Assembly: GCA_036226585.1 (NCBI GenBank)
Contig: CP108997.1
Coordinates: 4,402,001 to 4,466,000 of the forward strand
Length of the DNA: 64,000 bases
Source: Streptomyces sp. NBC_00708
GTDB lineage: Bacteria > Actinomycetota > Actinomycetes > Streptomycetales > Streptomycetaceae
Direction of reading: 5' to 3'
The notes below the pieces were generated by a model that was not told the origin of the DNA, ran no database searches, and worked only from the letters and a program-made list of their open reading frames with translations. A program made the position numbers and the translations under genes. How positions within the stretch are numbered: the first letter of the stretch is position 1; each line of letters starts with the position of its first letter. Below, piece after piece: positions 1 through 9,214 of this stretch.

Positions 1-1154
1 GGGAGAGCTGGCGGCTGCGCTGGGAGCCCGAGCTGTATGTGCGCGTCGCGGAGGCGGGCGTCTGGGGCACCACCGTGCTCTCCGCCGCCACCGCCCGCGC
101 CGAGTCGGACGCCCTGGCCGCCACGGCGCTCGCCGAGGTGACCGCGCTGGCCGAGCGCTGCCTGCTCGCCGATCTGCCGGACGCCCTGCCGGTCGTGATG
201 CGGGCCCTCGCCGACCGCGCCGCGCTCGACTCCGACGTCGGCCACCTCGCAGACGCCCTGCCCGCGCTGGCCCGCACCCTGCGCTACGGCGACGTCCGCG
301 CCACGGACACCACCGCCCTGGGCGAGGTCGCGGCCGGACTCGCGGAACGCATCTGCGTCGGCCTGCCACCCGCCTGCACCGGGCTCGACGCCGACGGAGC
401 CGAGGCGCTGCGCCGCCAAGTGGACGGCGTCCACACCGCGATCGGGCTGCTCGCCGGCGCCGTCCCTTCGAGCGCGGACGGGCTGCGCGAGCGGTGGCGC
501 GCGGTGCTCCACAAGCTCACCGTCCGGGACACGGCCGCGGGCGTGATCCGGGGCCGGGCCGCCCGGCTGCTCCTGGACGACGGCCACCTCGACCAGGACG
601 CCGCCGCCCGGCTGATGGGCCTCGCCCTGTCCCCGGGCACCGCTCCGGCCGACGCCGCCGCCTGGATCGAGGGCTTCGTCGGCGGGGCCGCGGGCGGCGG
701 CATGCTCCTCGTCCACGACGAACGGCTCCTCGCCCTGGTCGACTCCTGGCTCACCGGCGTCCCCGCCGACACGTTCACCGATGTGCTGCCCCTGCTGCGG
801 CGCACGTTCTCGGCGTACGAAGCGGGCGTACGGCGCACCCTGGGCGAGCTCGTCCGGCGCGGCCCGGTCGCCGGCGGGGCCCCGGGCGCCGCAGCCCCGG
901 CCGGCGCGGGCGCGACGGCCCCGGGTTTCGGACCGGTCCTGGACACGGCCCGCGCGGACGCGGTGGTCCCGGTGCTGCGCCTGCTCCTCGGCCTGGACGA
1001 GCACCCCGCGACCACGGCCCCCGGCACGCACCACGACCCGGCCCGCCACGACCCGGTCCAGCACGACCCGGACCACCGCACCCCCGCCCAGCACGACCCG
1101 GACCACCGCACCCCCGCCCGCCACGACGACCCACACCTGGGGGAGACGGCATGA
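1..1154 (+). CDS. DUF5682 family protein, C-terminal part (5' end outside window)
   Basis: The reading frame is open from base 3 with no stop upstream, so this is the C-terminal ~380 residues of a longer protein; the GTG at 39 is internal. It is rich in Ala, Leu, Asp and Arg and has no membrane segment. The opening residues (RWEPELYVRVAEAGVWGTT) resemble DUF5682 proteins, which in Streptomyces sit between a MoxR-type AAA ATPase and a VWA protein. The stop overlaps the next start in an ATGA arrangement, so the two are translationally coupled. The last ~45 residues are a His/Asp/Pro-rich tail built from tandem repeats and probably disordered. Family assignment is by recall. The biochemical function is unknown; by analogy with MoxR/VWA systems it may be part of a chaperone or remodelling complex. 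Confidence 0.75.
   Translation, partial: ESWRLRWEPELYVRVAEAGVWGTTVLSAATARAESDALAATALAEVTALAERCLLADLPDALPVVMRALADRAALDSDVGHLADALPALARTLRYGDVRATDTTALGEVAAGLAERICVGLPPACTGLDADGAEALRRQVDGVHTAIGLLAGAVPSSADGLRERWRAVLHKLTVRDTAAGVIRGRAARLLLDDGHLDQDAAARLMGLALSPGTAPADAAAWIEGFVGGAAGGGMLLVHDERLLALVDSWLTGVPADTFTDVLPLLRRTFSAYEAGVRRTLGELVRRGPVAGGAPGAAAPAGAGATAPGFGPVLDTARADAVVPVLRLLLGLDEHPATTAPGTHHDPARHDPVQHDPDHRTPAQHDPDHRTPARHDDPHLGETA
1059..1118 (+). repeat. two perfect tandem 30-bp copies in the DUF5682 gene tail
   Basis: Copies at 1059-1088 and 1089-1118 are identical. Each adds ten residues (QHDPDHRTPA type) to a His/Asp/Pro-rich C-terminal tail, so copy-number change keeps the frame. Shorter degenerate versions (HDPARHDPVQ) precede them. 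Confidence 0.9.
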
Positions 1155-2365
1155 CGACCACCGACACCACCACCTCCGCCCACGACGAGCGGCTTCGGCG
1201 CTGGCGCATGGTGCTGGGCGCCGACAGCGAGGAGAGCACCGGCCGCAGGCTCACCGGCCGCGACGCCGCGATGGACCAGGCGCTCACCGCGCTCTACGAG
1301 AACGGGGGACGCCCCGGCGGCCGGGGCGGCGGCGGGCGCTCGGCCGGACTCGGCGCCTCCGCGCCCTCCGTGGCCCGCTGGCTCGGCGACATCCGGACGT
1401 ACTTCCCCAGCTCCGTCGTCCAGGTCATGCAGCGCGACGCCATCGACCGCCTCGGCCTCTCCGCGCTCCTGCTCGAACCCGAGATGCTGGAGGCCGTCGA
1501 GGCGGACGTGCATCTCGTCGGCACGCTGCTCTCCCTCAACAAGGCCATGCCCGAGACGACGAAGGAGACCGCCCGCGCCGTGGTCCGCAAGGTCGTCGAG
1601 CAGCTGGAGAAGCGGCTGACCACCCGCACCCGGGCCACGCTCACGGGCGCGCTCGACCGGTCGGCGAAGGTCACCCGCCCCCGCCACCACGACATCGACT
1701 GGGACCGCACCATCCGGGCCAACCTCAAGAACTACCTGGAGCTGCCCGGCCGGGACGGCGCCGGGACCGTCGTACCCGAACGGCTCATCGGCTACGGGCG
1801 GGCCGCGCAGTCCGTGAAGAAGGACGTCATCCTCTGCATCGACCAGTCCGGTTCGATGGCCGCCTCCGTGGTCTATGCCTCCGTCTTCGGCGCCGTGCTC
1901 GCCTCGATGCGTTCCCTCCAAACCCGGCTCGTCGTCTTCGACACGGCGGTCGTCGACCTCACCGACCAGCTCGACGACCCCGTCGACGTCCTGTTCGGCA
2001 CCCAGCTCGGCGGCGGCACCGACATCAACCGGGCGCTGGCCTACTGCCAGTCCCGGATCACCCGGCCGGCCGACACCGTCGTCGTGCTCATCAGCGACCT
2101 CTACGAGGGCGGCATCCGCAACGAGATGCTGAAGCGGGTCGCCGCGATGAAGGCGTCCGGGGTGCAGTTCGTCACCCTGCTCGCCCTCTCCGACGAGGGC
2201 GCCCCGGCCTACGACCGCGACCACGCGGCGGCCCTGTCCGCCCTGGGAGCCCCCGCCTTCGCCTGCACGCCCGACCTGTTCCCGGACGTCATGGCCGCCG
2301 CGATCGAGAAGCGCCCGCTGCCGATACCGGACCCGGAGAACGCCGCCACCAGGGCGATTCTGTGA
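1151..2365 (+). CDS. VWA domain-containing protein (CoxE-like)
   Basis: A 404-residue protein. The N-terminal ~220 residues are helical and charged with a Gly-rich linker. The C-terminal half is a von Willebrand factor A domain with a complete metal-ion-dependent adhesion site: DQSGS near residue 231, the GGGTDI threonine and the ISDLYEGG aspartate. There is no signal peptide or membrane segment, so it is cytoplasmic. The ATG overlaps the stop of the DUF5682 gene (ATGA). VWA proteins of this kind usually work with a MoxR AAA ATPase, expected just upstream of the window. The target is unknown. It is the last gene of its operon; sucC follows after 189 bp. Confidence 0.85.
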   Translation: MTTTDTTTSAHDERLRRWRMVLGADSEESTGRRLTGRDAAMDQALTALYENGGRPGGRGGGGRSAGLGASAPSVARWLGDIRTYFPSSVVQVMQRDAIDRLGLSALLLEPEMLEAVEADVHLVGTLLSLNKAMPETTKETARAVVRKVVEQLEKRLTTRTRATLTGALDRSAKVTRPRHHDIDWDRTIRANLKNYLELPGRDGAGTVVPERLIGYGRAAQSVKKDVILCIDQSGSMAASVVYASVFGAVLASMRSLQTRLVVFDTAVVDLTDQLDDPVDVLFGTQLGGGTDINRALAYCQSRITRPADTVVVLISDLYEGGIRNEMLKRVAAMKASGVQFVTLLALSDEGAPAYDRDHAAALSALGAPAFACTPDLFPDVMAAAIEKRPLPIPDPENAATRAIL

Positions 2366-2395
2366 CCGTAATCACCGCCCGGGTGTGATCTGCGA

Positions 2396-2424
2396 TTTAG
2401 GGCCACGCGGGGCTCGGGGATAAC
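2396..2424 (+). promoter_or_regulatory. candidate sucCD promoter
   Basis: TTTAGG (2396-2401) lies 17 bp before GATAAC (2419-2424), an acceptable -35/-10 pair for the main Streptomyces sigma factor. It sits in the 189-bp gap before sucC and would give a leader of about 125 nt. Judged by eye only. Confidence 0.35.
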
Positions 2425-2554
2425 CTGCGAGATGGACATGCCGCGTATCCGGTCACCGTGTGCGCCTTCCTAGTGACACCGCAGTCACGTTGCCCCTCGC
2501 GGCACGCCCACGCAGAAAACCAACCGCGAGACCATTGATAAGGGACGGACGCGC

Positions 2555-3736
2555 GTGGACCTGTTCGAGTACCAGGCGAGGGACCTCTTCGCCAAGCACG
2601 GTGTACCGGTGCTGGCCGGTGAAGTCATCGACACGCCTGAGGCAGCCCGCGAGGCGACCGAGCGGCTGGGCGGCAAGTCGGTCGTCAAGGCGCAGGTGAA
2701 GGTCGGCGGCCGCGGCAAGGCCGGCGGCGTGAAGCTGGCGGCGAACGCCGACGAGGCGGTCGCCCGCGCGACCGACATCCTCGGCATGGACATCAAGGGC
2801 CACACGGTCCACAAGGTGATGATCGCCGAGCTGTCCCCGGAGATCGAGGCGGAGTACTACGTCTCGTACCTGCTGGACCGCACCAACCGCACCTTCCTGG
2901 CGATGGCCTCGGTGCAGGGCGGCATGGACATCGAGGAGGTCGCGGAGAAGACCCCCGAGGCCCTCGCGAAGGTCCCGGTCAACGCCGTGGACGGTGTCGA
3001 CATCGCCAAGGCCCGCGAGATCGTGGCCCAGGCGAAGTTCCCGGCCGACGTGGCCGAGGGTGTCGCCGAGGCCCTGGTCACCCTGTGGGAGACCTTCGTC
3101 GCCGAGGACGCGCTCCTCGTCGAGGTCAACCCGCTGGTGAAGACCAAGGACGGCCGGATCCTGGCCCTGGACGGCAAGGTCTCGCTCGACGAGAACGCCG
3201 ACTTCCGCCAGCCGGAGCACGAGGCCCTTGAGGACAAGGCCGCGGCCAACCCGCTCGAGGCCGCCGCCAAGGCCAAGAACCTCAACTACGTCAAGCTCGA
3301 CGGCGAGGTCGGCATCATCGGCAACGGCGCCGGTCTGGTCATGTCGACCCTGGACGTCGTCGCGTACGCCGGTGAGAACCACGGCAACGTGAAGCCCGCC
3401 AACTTCCTCGACATCGGTGGCGGCGCCTCCGCCGAGGTCATGGCGAACGGCCTGGAGATCATCCTCGGCGACCCGGACGTCAAGTCCGTCTTCGTCAACG
3501 TCTTCGGTGGCATCACCGCCTGCGACGAGGTCGCCAACGGCATCGTCCAGGCCCTGGAGCTGCTCAAGACGAAGGGCGAGGCGGTCACCAAGCCGCTCGT
3601 CGTGCGTCTCGACGGCAACAACGCGGAGCTGGGTCGCAAGATCCTCTCCGACGCCAACCACCCGCTGGTCCAGCGCGTGGACACCATGGACGGCGCGGCC
3701 GACAAGGCCGCCGAGCTCGCCGCGGCTGCGAAGTAA
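2555..3736 (+). CDS. sucC: succinate--CoA ligase [ADP-forming] subunit beta
   Basis: A 393-residue ATP-grasp subunit of succinyl-CoA synthetase, the citrate-cycle enzyme that interconverts succinyl-CoA and succinate with substrate-level phosphorylation. The N terminus ([19 protein letters not shown]) is typical of SucC. The nucleotide-binding motif [16 protein letters not shown] and the C-terminal ligase domain ([28 protein letters not shown]) are intact, and the length is normal. The start is GTG 2555 behind a weak AAGGGACGG Shine-Dalgarno (SD). sucD follows after 21 bp, so the two are one operon. Confidence 0.97.
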   Translation: MDLFEYQARDLFAKHGVPVLAGEVIDTPEAAREATERLGGKSVVKAQVKVGGRGKAGGVKLAANADEAVARATDILGMDIKGHTVHKVMIAELSPEIEAEYYVSYLLDRTNRTFLAMASVQGGMDIEEVAEKTPEALAKVPVNAVDGVDIAKAREIVAQAKFPADVAEGVAEALVTLWETFVAEDALLVEVNPLVKTKDGRILALDGKVSLDENADFRQPEHEALEDKAAANPLEAAAKAKNLNYVKLDGEVGIIGNGAGLVMSTLDVVAYAGENHGNVKPANFLDIGGGASAEVMANGLEIILGDPDVKSVFVNVFGGITACDEVANGIVQALELLKTKGEAVTKPLVVRLDGNNAELGRKILSDANHPLVQRVDTMDGAADKAAELAAAAK

Positions 3737-3757
3737 GGAAGAGGGACTCAGACCACC

Positions 3758-4642
3758 ATGGCTATCTTCCTCACCAAGGACAGCAAGGTCATCGTCCAGG
3801 GGATGACCGGCGCGACGGGCATGAAGCACACCAAGCTCATGCTCGCCGACGGCACCAACATCGTCGGTGGCGTGAACCCGCGCAAGGCCGGCACGACCGT
3901 CGACTTCGACGGCACCGAGGTACCGGTCTTCGGCTCCGTCGCCGAGGCGATGGAGAAGACCGGCGCGAACGTGTCCGTCCTCTTCGTGCCGCCGGCTTTC
4001 TCGAAGGCCGCCGTCGTCGAGGCGATCGACGCCGAGATCCCGCTCGCCGTCGTGATCACCGAGGGCATCGCCGTCCACGACTCGGCCGCCTTCTGGGCGT
4101 ACGCCGGCTCGAAGGGCAACAAGACCCGGATCATCGGTCCGAACTGCCCCGGCCTGATCACCCCCGGCCAGTCCAACGCCGGCATCATCCCGGGCGACAT
4201 CACCAAGCCCGGCCGCATCGGTCTCGTGTCCAAGTCCGGCACGCTGACGTACCAGATGATGTACGAGCTCCGTGACATCGGCTTCTCGTCCGCCGTCGGC
4301 ATCGGTGGCGACCCGGTCATCGGTACGACGCACATCGACGCCCTCGCGGCGTTCGAGGCGGACCCCGAGACCGACCTGATCGTCATGATCGGCGAGATCG
4401 GCGGCGACGCCGAGGAGCGTGCGGCGGACTTCATCGCGAAGAACGTCACCAAGCCGGTCGTCGGTTACGTCGCGGGCTTCACCGCCCCCGAGGGCAAGAC
4501 CATGGGCCACGCCGGCGCCATCGTCTCCGGCTCCTCCGGCACCGCGCAGGCCAAGAAGGAGGCCCTTGAGGCCGCCGGCGTGAAGGTCGGCAAGACGCCG
4601 ACCGAGACCGCCAAGCTGGCGCGCGAGATCCTCGGCGCCTGA
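3758..4642 (+). CDS. sucD: succinate--CoA ligase subunit alpha
   Basis: A 294-residue CoA-binding subunit. It has the Rossmann CoA-binding start ([20 protein letters not shown]), the GPNCPG motif, and the active-site histidine carried into the phosphohistidine loop near [21 protein letters not shown]. The ATG at 3758 has AAGGAAGAGGG upstream. It completes the succinyl-CoA synthetase heterodimer with sucC. A strong hairpin follows 41 bp after the stop. Confidence 0.97.
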   Translation: MAIFLTKDSKVIVQGMTGATGMKHTKLMLADGTNIVGGVNPRKAGTTVDFDGTEVPVFGSVAEAMEKTGANVSVLFVPPAFSKAAVVEAIDAEIPLAVVITEGIAVHDSAAFWAYAGSKGNKTRIIGPNCPGLITPGQSNAGIIPGDITKPGRIGLVSKSGTLTYQMMYELRDIGFSSAVGIGGDPVIGTTHIDALAAFEADPETDLIVMIGEIGGDAEERAADFIAKNVTKPVVGYVAGFTAPEGKTMGHAGAIVSGSSGTAQAKKEALEAAGVKVGKTPTETAKLAREILGA

Positions 4643-4682
4643 CGCCGCCGCCGCGCCTGCGCGGCAGGGTGTCACCGTACGC

Positions 4683-4726
4683 ACGAAGCGGGCCCGTCCC
4701 CCTCATGGGGGGCGGGCCCGCTTCGT
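4683..4726. terminator. bidirectional terminator between sucD and the HTH membrane gene
   Basis: A stem of about 20 bp (ACGAAGCGGGCCCG and its complement, one G-U pair) with a very short loop. It lies between convergent genes ending at 4642 (+) and 4744 (-). There is no long U tract, as is common in Streptomyces. Confidence 0.85.
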
Positions 4727-4743
4727 TGTGCGCGGCGGCCTGT

Positions 4744-6165
4744 TCAGCCGGCTTCGGGAACCAGGCGGTCGGGGCCGTGGAACGGCTCGTCGCCGAGCTT
4801 CTTCCGCAGCTTCACGTCCTGCGGCGTCAGCTTCTGCGGACCGCCGACGGGTGGTACGCCGCCGACCTTCTGGGCGGGCGCCGGGGGCGTCTCGTACTTC
4901 CGGGGCGCCGTCGCCAGGGTGATCAGCGTGAGCCCGACGATCAGCACGGTGAACGCGATGGCCGTCCTGGCCCACAGCTGTGCCTTGCGTTCGCTGCCGG
5001 TACGGATCAGCTCCGGTACGGGCAGCGAGGAGGCGGGCCGGCTGCGGGCGAGCGTGCCCAGGTGCTCGTGGATCAGCGCGGACTGCTCGGCGGGCGACGC
5101 GGGCCCGCCGACCTCGGGCAGCCGCTCGGCGACGGCCGCGCGCGCGGTCATCAGCCGCCCGGCCGCCGCCCGGGTGCTCGCCTCGGTCTCCGCCGCGGTG
5201 TCCGGCAGCCCGAGCCCGACACCGTCGTGGAGCACCAGCGTGCGACGGTACGAGGGGGGCAGGGTCAGCAGCGCGTCGAGCAGCGCGCGCGAGGCGGGGG
5301 CCTCGGGCGGCGGGTCGAGGCGGCGGTGCTCACGGTTCAGCCGGCGCCACGGGGACATCGCGTACTCGTAGGCCGCGGCCCGCACCCAGCCCACCGGGTC
5401 CCGGTCCACCGCGACCTCCGGCCAGCGCTCCCACGCCAGCTCGAACGCTTTGGCCACCGCCGCGCGGGACAGAGCGCACCGCCCGGTCAGCAGATAGGTC
5501 TGCCGGAAGAGGGCGGACGCGGCATGCCGGTACAACGCGTCGAACGCCTCCTCCGGCGAGGGGCCGCCTTCGGCGGCACGGTCCGGGGCGGGGGTGCCGC
5601 CGGGGGGCGTCTCGGTCACGCCGGCCTCGGTCACGCCGGCCTCGGTCACGCCGGCCTCGGCCGCGACGGCCTCGATCACGCCGGCCCCGGCCGCAACGGC
5701 CTCGGGCGGACCCGTCTCAGCCGCCTCGCCGGTCTCGTCCGGTTCAACGGTTTCGCCGGGTTCGGTGGCGGCCATGGCAACGCTCCCGGTGGCTTCGACG
5801 GGGACCGGTGGAGGGGGTGCCGACGGCGGATCGGGCGACGAGGCGGCGGGGCCGGGCGCCGGCTCCGCCGTTCCGGCCGGCGGCCTCGGCGTGGTGTTCG
5901 ATGGGTTCTCGGGGGCCGAAGAGGTCCCCGGGACCGGCGCGGCGGCGTCCGTCGTGGCCGTGCCGATCAGGCGGGCGTACGCCTCGCGCTTGCGGCCGCG
6001 CGGGCTGGTGCGGCCCGTTTCCCATGCGCGCACCGTCGCCCGGGTGACGCCGATGGCCGCCGCGACCTGCTCCTCCGTCAGGGACCTGGCCTCCCGCAGC
6101 CTGCGTCGCTCCTTCGGGGAGGGGAGCGGGGGAGCGGCGGCCGTGCCGGACGTGCTCTGCGTCAT
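4744..6165 (-). CDS. HTH / sigma-like single-pass membrane protein
   Basis: A 473-residue protein with an unusual domain order. Residues ~18-70 are an XRE-type helix-turn-helix (LTEEQVAAAIGVTRATVRAWETGRTSPRG). A long Ala/Pro/Thr/Glu linker with 5-residue repeats follows. Next comes a region resembling an ECF sigma factor (AFDALYRHAASALFRQTYLLTGR, then LLTLPPSYRRTLVLHDGVGLGLPDTA). Near the C terminus there is one membrane helix (TAIAFTVLIVGLTLITLA) and a short outer tail. I chose ATG 6165; a GTG at 6189 would add eight residues but has no ribosome site. It is convergent with sucD. It could be a membrane-tethered regulator; the target is unknown. Confidence 0.75.
   Translation of the reverse strand: MTQSTSGTAAAPPLPSPKERRRLREARSLTEEQVAAAIGVTRATVRAWETGRTSPRGRKREAYARLIGTATTDAAAPVPGTSSAPENPSNTTPRPPAGTAEPAPGPAASSPDPPSAPPPPVPVEATGSVAMAATEPGETVEPDETGEAAETGPPEAVAAGAGVIEAVAAEAGVTEAGVTEAGVTETPPGGTPAPDRAAEGGPSPEEAFDALYRHAASALFRQTYLLTGRCALSRAAVAKAFELAWERWPEVAVDRDPVGWVRAAAYEYAMSPWRRLNREHRRLDPPPEAPASRALLDALLTLPPSYRRTLVLHDGVGLGLPDTAAETEASTRAAAGRLMTARAAVAERLPEVGGPASPAEQSALIHEHLGTLARSRPASSLPVPELIRTGSERKAQLWARTAIAFTVLIVGLTLITLATAPRKYETPPAPAQKVGGVPPVGGPQKLTPQDVKLRKKLGDEPFHGPDRLVPEAG
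5611..5700 (-). repeat. six 15-bp tandem repeats in the linker of the HTH membrane protein
   Basis: Copies at 5611, 5626 and 5641 are identical (CTCGGTCACGCCGGC on the plus strand); those at 5656, 5671 and 5686 are diverged. On the coding strand they give VTEAG-type pentapeptides. The 15-bp unit keeps the frame if the copy number changes. Confidence 0.9.
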
Positions 6166-6281
6166 GAGGGCCGCCCGCACGGCCTGCACCGGGTGAAAAA
6201 GTACATAAACGTATATTGAGCGACACCACGGCCGTTCGCCCGTTACACGGAATAAGCGCGTGTCGTTGGGAGCATGACCGC

Positions 6282-7973
6282 GTGACCCAAGTGACCGAAC
6301 GCAGCCCGTCGTTGTCGGCCGGACAGGGGCGCCCCGCCGTGCTGGTCGCGGCCGTGCTGCGCGGGGCCGTCGCGGCCGGGCTCGGCCTGGGCTCCGTCGC
6401 CGTCCTCGTCGCCGCGCTCTGGATCACCTCGCCGGCGCCGGACAGCGGACCCGGCGAGGCGTTCCACACGGCGGCCGGCCTGTGGCTGCTCGCGCACGGT
6501 GCCGAACTGATCAGGACCGAGACGCTGACCGGGGCCCCGGCTCCGATGGGGGTCGTCCCCTTGCTGCTCGCCGTCCTGCCGGTGTGGCTGGTGCACCGCG
6601 CGGCCCGGGATGTGCTGGAGCCCGACGAGGGACGCGGCGTCCCGACGCCCGGGGGCGCGTTCGCCTCGGTGACGGGCGGGTATCTGCTGGTCGGCGGGGC
6701 GGTCGCGCTCTACGCGCGGGGCGCCTCGCTGTCTGCCCGGCCGCTCTCGCTGCTCCTTCCCGCCGCTCTCGTCGTGGCGGGCGCCGCCGCGGCCGGGGTG
6801 TGGACGGCCTGCGGGCGCCCGCTCGGCCCGCCGCCCACCTGGGCGCCGGTGCGGCTGCACGAGGCGATGGCGCGCACCCTGTTCCTGCGGCGGGCCGACG
6901 CGGTGGGCCGGGCGGCGGGGGCCGGGACGGCGGTGCTGCTGGGCGGCGGCGCCCTGGTCGTCGCCTCGGCGCTGGTCCGGCACGGGCAACCGGTGCAGGA
7001 GTCCTTCCTGCGGCTCTCCGGTGACTGGGGCGGCCGTATCGCGGTGCTCCTGCTGGCGCTGGGGCTGGTGCCGAACGCGGCGGTGTGGGGCGCGGCGTAC
7101 GGGCTCGGCCCGGGTTTCTCCCTCGGTACGGCGTCGACGGCCGCCCCGCTCGCCTTCACCGGGCCCCCGGCCGTCCCCGACTTCCCGTTGCTGGCCGCGA
7201 TGCCGGCCCAGGGGCCGGGCACGCCCCTGAACTGGGCGGCCGGCGCGGTCCCGGTGGCGGCGGCACTGACGGTCGCCTGGTTCACGGTACGGAGGGCGGT
7301 CCCGGCCCCCGGCGAACCGGAGGGGCCCTGGAGCCTGTGGGAGACCGCGCTCACCACCGCGCTGGGCGCGCTGGGCTGCGGGACCGGCGCGGCACTGCTG
7401 GCGGCGGCGGCCGGAGGCCCGCTCGGCACGCACGCCCTGGCGGACTTCGGGCCCGTGTGGTGGCTCACCGGGGCGGCGGCGCTGGCGTGGACGACCGTCA
7501 TCGGCGTTCCGGCGGCCCTGCTGCTGCGGGCCTGGCGGCTGCGGGGACGTACCGGCGAGGACACCGCCGGGAAGGCCCTGGAAGACACCGCGAAGGAAGC
7601 CCGGAAGGACACGGCGAAGAAGGCCCGGAAGGACACCGCGAAGGACACCGCGGACCGCCCCGCCGTCGTGCCCGTACCCGCCGCGCAGGTGGCGGCCGGG
7701 CCGACGAGCGAGTCCCGCCGCAGATGGTGGTCCCGCAGCGGCCGCCGCACCGCCGAGGAGGCGGAGCAGCAGCCCGACGGAGCGCCCGCCCCCGCCCCCG
7801 TACCGGCGTCCGACGGGGGAGAGGAGGACGTCGACGCGTACGACTTCCTGCCGACCGACCCCTGGCACGCGCGGACCGCGGCCGGGGAACCTCCGGCCCC
7901 GCGACCGGAGCCGGCGGAGGACGACGCGCCCCGCGAACCGGGCCCGCCGGCGCTTGACGCCGAAGACCGCTAG
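6282..7973 (+). CDS. DUF6350 family multi-pass membrane protein
   Basis: A 563-residue integral membrane protein. The first ~420 residues hold about ten hydrophobic segments (for example VLLLALGLVPNAAVWGAAYG) separated by Arg-rich loops. The C-terminal ~140 residues are hydrophilic: a Lys/Asp/Thr/Ala repeat (KDTAKKARKDTAK) followed by an acidic Pro-rich tail, probably cytoplasmic. I chose GTG 6282, with GGGAG about 10 bp upstream, over the earlier frame opening at 6216. The family is conserved beside purN/purH in Streptomyces and has been likened to PerM-type division proteins, but no function is established. Its end overlaps the converging membrane-protein gene by 4 bp. Confidence 0.8.
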   Translation: MTQVTERSPSLSAGQGRPAVLVAAVLRGAVAAGLGLGSVAVLVAALWITSPAPDSGPGEAFHTAAGLWLLAHGAELIRTETLTGAPAPMGVVPLLLAVLPVWLVHRAARDVLEPDEGRGVPTPGGAFASVTGGYLLVGGAVALYARGASLSARPLSLLLPAALVVAGAAAAGVWTACGRPLGPPPTWAPVRLHEAMARTLFLRRADAVGRAAGAGTAVLLGGGALVVASALVRHGQPVQESFLRLSGDWGGRIAVLLLALGLVPNAAVWGAAYGLGPGFSLGTASTAAPLAFTGPPAVPDFPLLAAMPAQGPGTPLNWAAGAVPVAAALTVAWFTVRRAVPAPGEPEGPWSLWETALTTALGALGCGTGAALLAAAAGGPLGTHALADFGPVWWLTGAAALAWTTVIGVPAALLLRAWRLRGRTGEDTAGKALEDTAKEARKDTAKKARKDTAKDTADRPAVVPVPAAQVAAGPTSESRRRWWSRSGRRTAEEAEQQPDGAPAPAPVPASDGGEEDVDAYDFLPTDPWHARTAAGEPPAPRPEPAEDDAPREPGPPALDAEDR

Positions 7974-7989
7974 CGCTTGACGCCGAAGA
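7950..7989. repeat. 17-bp direct repeat at the overlapping ends of two convergent genes
   Basis: GCGCTTGACGCCGAAGA occurs at 7950-7966 and again at 7973-7989. The first copy encodes the last codons of the DUF6350 gene. The second, read on the other strand, encodes the last codons of the convergent gene. The stop codons overlap at 7970-7973 within the spacer. Confidence 0.95.
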
Positions 7990-8884
7990 AGGGTTCCAGC
8001 GGCTTCGGGAGCAGGTCGTTGCAGCTCAGCTGGCCCGACTTGGTGAGAGCGTCGTTCACGCACGTGTAGTAGTCGCGGTAGACCAGCTGCACGGTGAACG
8101 TCGTCGCGACGATCACCAGCGCGACCAGGCCCGTCACCAGACCGCTCACCGCGGCGGTGGTCTGCTGCCGGCCCCCGCGCTGGGCGGCCTGGGTGCCGGG
8201 CGCGGCAGGCCCCCAGGCTCCGGCACCGTCCGCACCACCGGACCCACCGGCACCAGCGCTACCGGCGCCACCGTCGGTACCGGCGCCCGGTCCCGGCGCG
8301 GGCGCTCCGCCCGGCACCGGCGGCTTCGGCTTGGCCCGCAGGGCGCTGATCGCCCAGTACGTGGCGAGCGCGCCGAGCAGCAGGGCGATCTCGGAGAAGT
8401 CGAAGATCGCGAAGAAGACGGCCCACATGCCGGTGAGCAGCGCGTAGCGGGCGCGGCGCTGGATGGGGTCGGTCGGGTCCCAGCGCGGTCCGGCCGGGGC
8501 TCCCTCGGGGCCGCCCCTCCCATTCGGGCCGCCCGGTCCGGCGGGCCGGCCGCCGAAGGGGCCGTTCTGACGGCCCGGCTGCCTGCTGCTCCACTGGCTG
8601 CCCCAGGCGGGCCGGCTGTCGGAGGACCCGCCCTCGGGCGTGTCCCCGCCGTTCCCGTCGCCCCCGCCGTTGCCGTCCGTACCGCCGTTGGACGGGTGAC
8701 GCGGCTGCCAGGGCTGGTCGGGCCGGCCCTCGGGCGGCGGCGCGAACGGGTTGTCGTCGTCCCGGCGGCCTCCGGACGAGTCGGAGGAGCCGGAGGACGA
8801 GGAGGAGGAGCGCTCGCGCATCAGCAGGGTGGCCCGCTCGGGCAGCGGCTGGCGGAAGGCGGTGCGGCGGCGTCGGTCCGGCAT
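7970..8884 (-). CDS. disordered N-terminus, three-helix membrane protein
   Basis: A 304-residue protein of a conserved but unnamed Streptomyces family. After a basic start and a polyserine stretch, residues ~35-130 are Gly/Pro/Asp-rich and probably disordered. Two close membrane helices follow (ALLTGMWAVFFAIFDFSEIALLLGALATYWAISAL), then an Ala/Gly/Pro linker and a third helix (TAAVSGLVTGLVALVIVATTF). The outer tail has two cysteines (YYTCVNDAL, LSCNDLL) that could form a disulfide. ATG 8884 has GGGGAAG upstream; ATG 8821 is a possible later start. Function unknown. Confidence 0.75.
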   Translation of the reverse strand: MPDRRRRTAFRQPLPERATLLMRERSSSSSSGSSDSSGGRRDDDNPFAPPPEGRPDQPWQPRHPSNGGTDGNGGGDGNGGDTPEGGSSDSRPAWGSQWSSRQPGRQNGPFGGRPAGPGGPNGRGGPEGAPAGPRWDPTDPIQRRARYALLTGMWAVFFAIFDFSEIALLLGALATYWAISALRAKPKPPVPGGAPAPGPGAGTDGGAGSAGAGGSGGADGAGAWGPAAPGTQAAQRGGRQQTTAAVSGLVTGLVALVIVATTFTVQLVYRDYYTCVNDALTKSGQLSCNDLLPKPLEPFFGVKR

Positions 8885-9214
8885 GTGGTGAACGTCTTCC
8901 CCATCTCGTCGTTTCCGCCCGGCGGACGGTTCGCTGCCCCTGACGCTACCTTCCGGCGAGGAGGCGCCGATAGCGGGGAGCGCGGGCGCGCGGGCCCGTA
9001 CGCGCGGGCGGTCGGGCCGGGGCCTGCTCACCCCGTCAGCCGAGGGCCCGGCGAGGTGCCGGTATCGTTGCTGACGGTCGGCCCGTTCGTAGAGTTCCCC
9101 ATATCGGGGAGTGCGCTCCTTTCGTACGACCGTACACATCGCATGCCGTCGCCCCGGAGCCGTGGTGGCGGGCCGGCCGATTCGAACCGCACGCACGCGA
9201 GAAAGGGCCCAGCC
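8885..9214. promoter_or_regulatory. 330-bp divergent intergenic region before purN
   Basis: It separates the leftward membrane-protein gene from purN. I see no gene here. AT-richer patches such as GGTATCGTTG (9061-9070) may be a purN -10 region, and GGTAGCGTC on the minus strand near 8947 may serve the leftward gene. A CCCC/GGGG inverted repeat flanks ATAT near 9097-9110. No known regulator motif was recognised. Confidence 0.35.

Noticed and set aside
284..2224. Long minus-strand open frame (646 codons) opposite the DUF5682/VWA genes
   Set aside because: It is the antisense shadow of high-GC coding sequence, with Gly/Arg/His-rich low-information translation and no family motifs.
5611..5700. 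Possible CRISPR-like repeat array
   Set aside because: The repeats are contiguous 15-bp units with no spacers and lie in frame within a coding sequence.
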